From contig JAQUZV010000020.1 in assembly GCA_028691155.1 (NCBI GenBank), forward strand, positions 1 to 15,723: a stretch of DNA of 15,723 bases. The letters run 5' to 3'. The notes under the pieces were generated by a model that did not search any database, was not told the origin of the DNA, and saw nothing but the letters and a program-made list of their open reading frames with translations. The stretch comes from Victivallales bacterium. GTDB lineage: Bacteria > Verrucomicrobiota > Lentisphaeria > Victivallales > SZUA-371. Of the stretch, positions 13,937-15,723 are shown piece by piece (position 1 is the first letter of the stretch; each line of letters starts with the position of its first letter). The translations under genes and the position numbers were made by a program.

Positions 13937-15553
13937 TCAGGCCTGCTTCTTCGTTTCAGCTTTCGCCTGAGGTTGGGATGCGGCCGGTTTTTCTTCCTTG
14001 ATCGACCCCAGGTAACCGGGCAGATCGATGCCGGCCATGTTGGCCACATCATGCAGCGGCGGCAGACTCTGCATCATGCCGCTGAGGAAACCGGCGGTGG
14101 AGGTTTTGCCGTCCGCCCCTTTGCCGCCATTGTCCCAAACCGTAACCTTGTCGATCTTGATGTTCTTGATCGCTTCGGTCTGAAGCGCCACGATGTCCTG
14201 CAGTTTTTCGATCAGGAGCATCCGGGCCGCGGCGCTGGAATCATGATCGCAGGCCTTGAAGATTTCTTCGAAACCTTCCCCCTTGGCTTTCAGTATCTGG
14301 AAATTACCGCGCGCTTCGGCATCCAATTTGGCAAAGATGGCATCGGCTTCGCCCTTGGCTTCCCGACGGCGTTTCTCGGCTTCCGCTTCGGCGGCAATTT
14401 CCACCTGCTGTTTGCGGATTTCCGCCGGAACAATGATTTCGGCGCGCTGTTTTTCTTTTTCCATCCCGGCCCGCACCACCTGGGCTTCGCGTTCGGCATC
14501 AAACTGTGCCTGCTGCACTTTGGCTTCGGCCACGCGTTTGGCGGCTTCCGCCCGCCGGAAAGCTTCGGCTTCCTGTTCGGCCCGGGTAGCGTTGGATTTG
14601 GCGATATCGATCTTGGCCAGATTTTCACCCTCGGTCGCCGTGGCATCGGCCTGTTTGACCGCAATACGCTGCTGTTTCTGGGCATCCGCTTCCCCGGACA
14701 CCGCCTGGGCATCGGCCATCGACACGGCAATACGCTGTTGTTTCTGCGCTTCCGCTTCCCCGGCGGCCGCCTTGGCTTCCGCCTGCTTGACCGCAATGCG
14801 CTGCTGTCTCATGGCATCCGCTTCCCCGGACACCGCCGCCGCATTGGCCACCGACACGGCAATACGCTGCTGCTTCTGTGCTTCCGCTTCCCCGATACTC
14901 CCTTTACGGGTTTCTTCGGCCACATCCACTTTGGCCTTGTTGATGGCTTCCGCCGCGGCTTTCCGGCCGATGGCTTCGATGTAACCGCTTTCATCGGTGA
15001 TGTCGGTAATATTGACGTTCAACAGTTCCAGACCGACCTTGTTCAATTCCTCGGCCACATTGGTTTCCACCTGGCGCAGGAAAGTTTCACGGTCCGCGTT
15101 GATTTCTTCGATGGTCATCGAGGCGATCACCAGACGCAACTGTCCGAAGATGATATCCTTGGCCAGTTCGGAAATCGAATCCTGGTCCTGCCCGAACAAC
15201 CGGTCGGCCGCGTTGCCCATGATGTCTTCACGGGTGCTGATGCCCACAGTAAAGACCGACGGCACGTTGATGCGGATATTCTGTTTACACAGGGCATTGT
15301 CGAGATTAACTTCGATCTGCATCGGCCGCAACGACATATAGCCGTAGTCCTGAATCACCGGCCACACCAGTTTGGCCCCGCCGTGGATGCATTTGGCAGC
15401 CTGATGGCCGGCGGTTTTCCCGTAAATGACCATAATACGATCCGACGGGCATTTTCGATAACGATTAATCAACGCCATCATGAGGCCAAGGACCACCACG
15501 GCCGCCATGACCCCAATTAAAACCCATCCGCTGATTGCTGCAAGAATTACCAT
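13937..15553 (-). CDS. Flotillin family membrane scaffold protein
   Basis: A 538-residue protein that in known members organises membrane microdomains. An N-terminal membrane helix (about 5-29) is followed by a basic RYRK stop, the SPFH/PHB domain (about 40-200, with IYGKTAGHQAAKCIHGGA and INVPSVFTVGIST), a long Ala/Glu/Lys/Gln-rich coiled coil (about 200-410) and a conserved C-terminal part (IEKLQDIVALQTEAIKNIKIDKVTVWDNG). The tail is Lys/Ala/Gln-rich. Within the coiled coil four 22-residue repeats run from 221 to 308. The start has AAGGAGG only four bases upstream. An NfeD-like gene ends 50 bases before it, matching known nfeD-flotillin operons. The large open frame on the opposite strand is a shadow of the repetitive coding sequence. 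Confidence 0.95.
   Translation of the reverse strand: MVILAAISGWVLIGVMAAVVVLGLMMALINRYRKCPSDRIMVIYGKTAGHQAAKCIHGGAKLVWPVIQDYGYMSLRPMQIEVNLDNALCKQNIRINVPSVFTVGISTREDIMGNAADRLFGQDQDSISELAKDIIFGQLRLVIASMTIEEINADRETFLRQVETNVAEELNKVGLELLNVNITDITDESGYIEAIGRKAAAEAINKAKVDVAEETRKGSIGEAEAQKQQRIAVSVANAAAVSGEADAMRQQRIAVKQAEAKAAAGEAEAQKQQRIAVSMADAQAVSGEADAQKQQRIAVKQADATATEGENLAKIDIAKSNATRAEQEAEAFRRAEAAKRVAEAKVQQAQFDAEREAQVVRAGMEKEKQRAEIIVPAEIRKQQVEIAAEAEAEKRRREAKGEADAIFAKLDAEARGNFQILKAKGEGFEEIFKACDHDSSAAARMLLIEKLQDIVALQTEAIKNIKIDKVTVWDNGGKGADGKTSTAGFLSGMMQSLPPLHDVANMAGIDLPGYLGSIKEEKPAASQPQAKAETKKQA
14630..14893 (-). repeat. Four tandem 66-base repeats inside flotillin
   Basis: Residues 221-242, 243-264, 265-286 and 287-308 each begin GEA(E/D)A and share QQRIAV. 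Units 1 and 3 are identical at 19 of 22 residues, and units 2 and 4 at 16 of 22. Units 1 and 3 continue with Ser and units 2 and 4 with Lys-Gln after RIAV. This A-B-A-B pattern points to duplication of a 44-residue (132-base) block. Confidence 0.85.
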
Positions 15554-15557
15554 TTTT

Positions 15558-15564
15558 CCTCCTT
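15558..15564 (-). promoter_or_regulatory. Ribosome binding site of flotillin, closely spaced
   Basis: AAGGAGG on the minus strand, close to the full anti-Shine-Dalgarno match, lies only four A bases before the ATG at 15553. This spacing is shorter than usual. Confidence 0.7.
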
Positions 15565-15603
15565 TTTTGGCTTTTTATTCCGAGCACACCAAATTGTTGA
15601 TGC

Positions 15604-15723
15604 TTATTTTGTCAGAGCCGCCACCCGATAACAATCGCCGCCCAAATATGATATTACCGTAATCGGGGTGCCGGTCTTCAACTCGCCATCGGCAAAAGCC
15701 TTGCACTGCATGGTGCGCCCCTG
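15604..15723 (-). CDS. NfeD-like protein, C-terminal end (partial)
   Basis: Only the last 39 codons and the stop are in the window; the gene continues past the right edge. The visible part reads like the end of the small OB-fold domain of NfeD proteins: a strand around RTMQCKAF, a turn ADGELKTGTP, a strand ITVISYLGG and a final strand CYRVAALTK. It ends 50 bases before the flotillin ATG on the same strand. NfeD-flotillin pairs are common in bacteria, and the NfeD OB domain is thought to interact with the flotillin partner. The call rests on this short segment plus the neighbour, so it is moderate. Confidence 0.6.
   Translation of the reverse strand, partial: QGRTMQCKAFADGELKTGTPITVISYLGGDCYRVAALTK

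Noticed and set aside
13799..15520. A 573-codon open frame on the plus strand
   Set aside because: It lies wholly opposite flotillin and its hairpins. Its Phe/Gly/His-rich periodic product is the antisense image of the Ala/Glu/Lys coiled-coil repeats.
1..15723. CRISPR array, tmRNA, tRNA, insertion sequence or phage genes
   Set aside because: I looked for direct repeats with spacers, transposase-like products and structural RNA landmarks and saw none. All strands are accounted for by housekeeping and signalling genes.

Overview
The window looks like chromosomal DNA from a GC-rich bacterium, most plausibly a member of the PVC group such as a Lentisphaerae-type organism. That placement is an inference from the GC-rich coding style, the zinc-ribbon Ser/Thr kinase and the flotillin type, and I could not run a search to confirm it. 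The genes are tightly packed and intact. I see no tRNA, rRNA, CRISPR array, insertion sequence or prophage gene.

Layout. (1) 1-4338, plus strand: a WalJ/YycJ-like metallo-beta-lactamase-fold hydrolase, a membrane Ser/Thr kinase with an N-terminal zinc ribbon, and a membrane protein built like a hybrid histidine kinase. The last has lost its phospho-accepting histidine and its ATP-binding boxes and ends in a partly degenerate receiver. (2) 4387-8060, minus strand: a compact operon read ychF - aroK - aroC - TPR protein, with genes overlapping or nearly touching. It joins a ribosome-associated ATPase, two shikimate-pathway enzymes and an exported TPR protein. (3) 8061-8400: a divergent control region with two promoter-like elements, a repeated 11-base element shared by both sides and a 15-base dyad next to grpE. 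(4) 8401-12906, plus strand: grpE, dnaJ and smpB (chaperone and ribosome rescue), then a class 3-type aldehyde dehydrogenase and a DUF2293 protein. (5) 12981-15723, minus strand: the end of an NfeD-like gene, a flotillin with a striking internal repeat, two tandem terminator-like hairpins, and an AIM24-family protein.

Working together: GrpE and DnaJ are the co-chaperones of DnaK (not in the window), SmpB works with tmRNA (also not in the window), and NfeD and flotillin are known partners in membrane microdomains. The most unusual part is region 1, where a divergent Ser/Thr kinase is translationally linked to an apparent pseudo-histidine kinase. This could be a signalling pair in which the second protein acts as a scaffold or substrate and not as a kinase.
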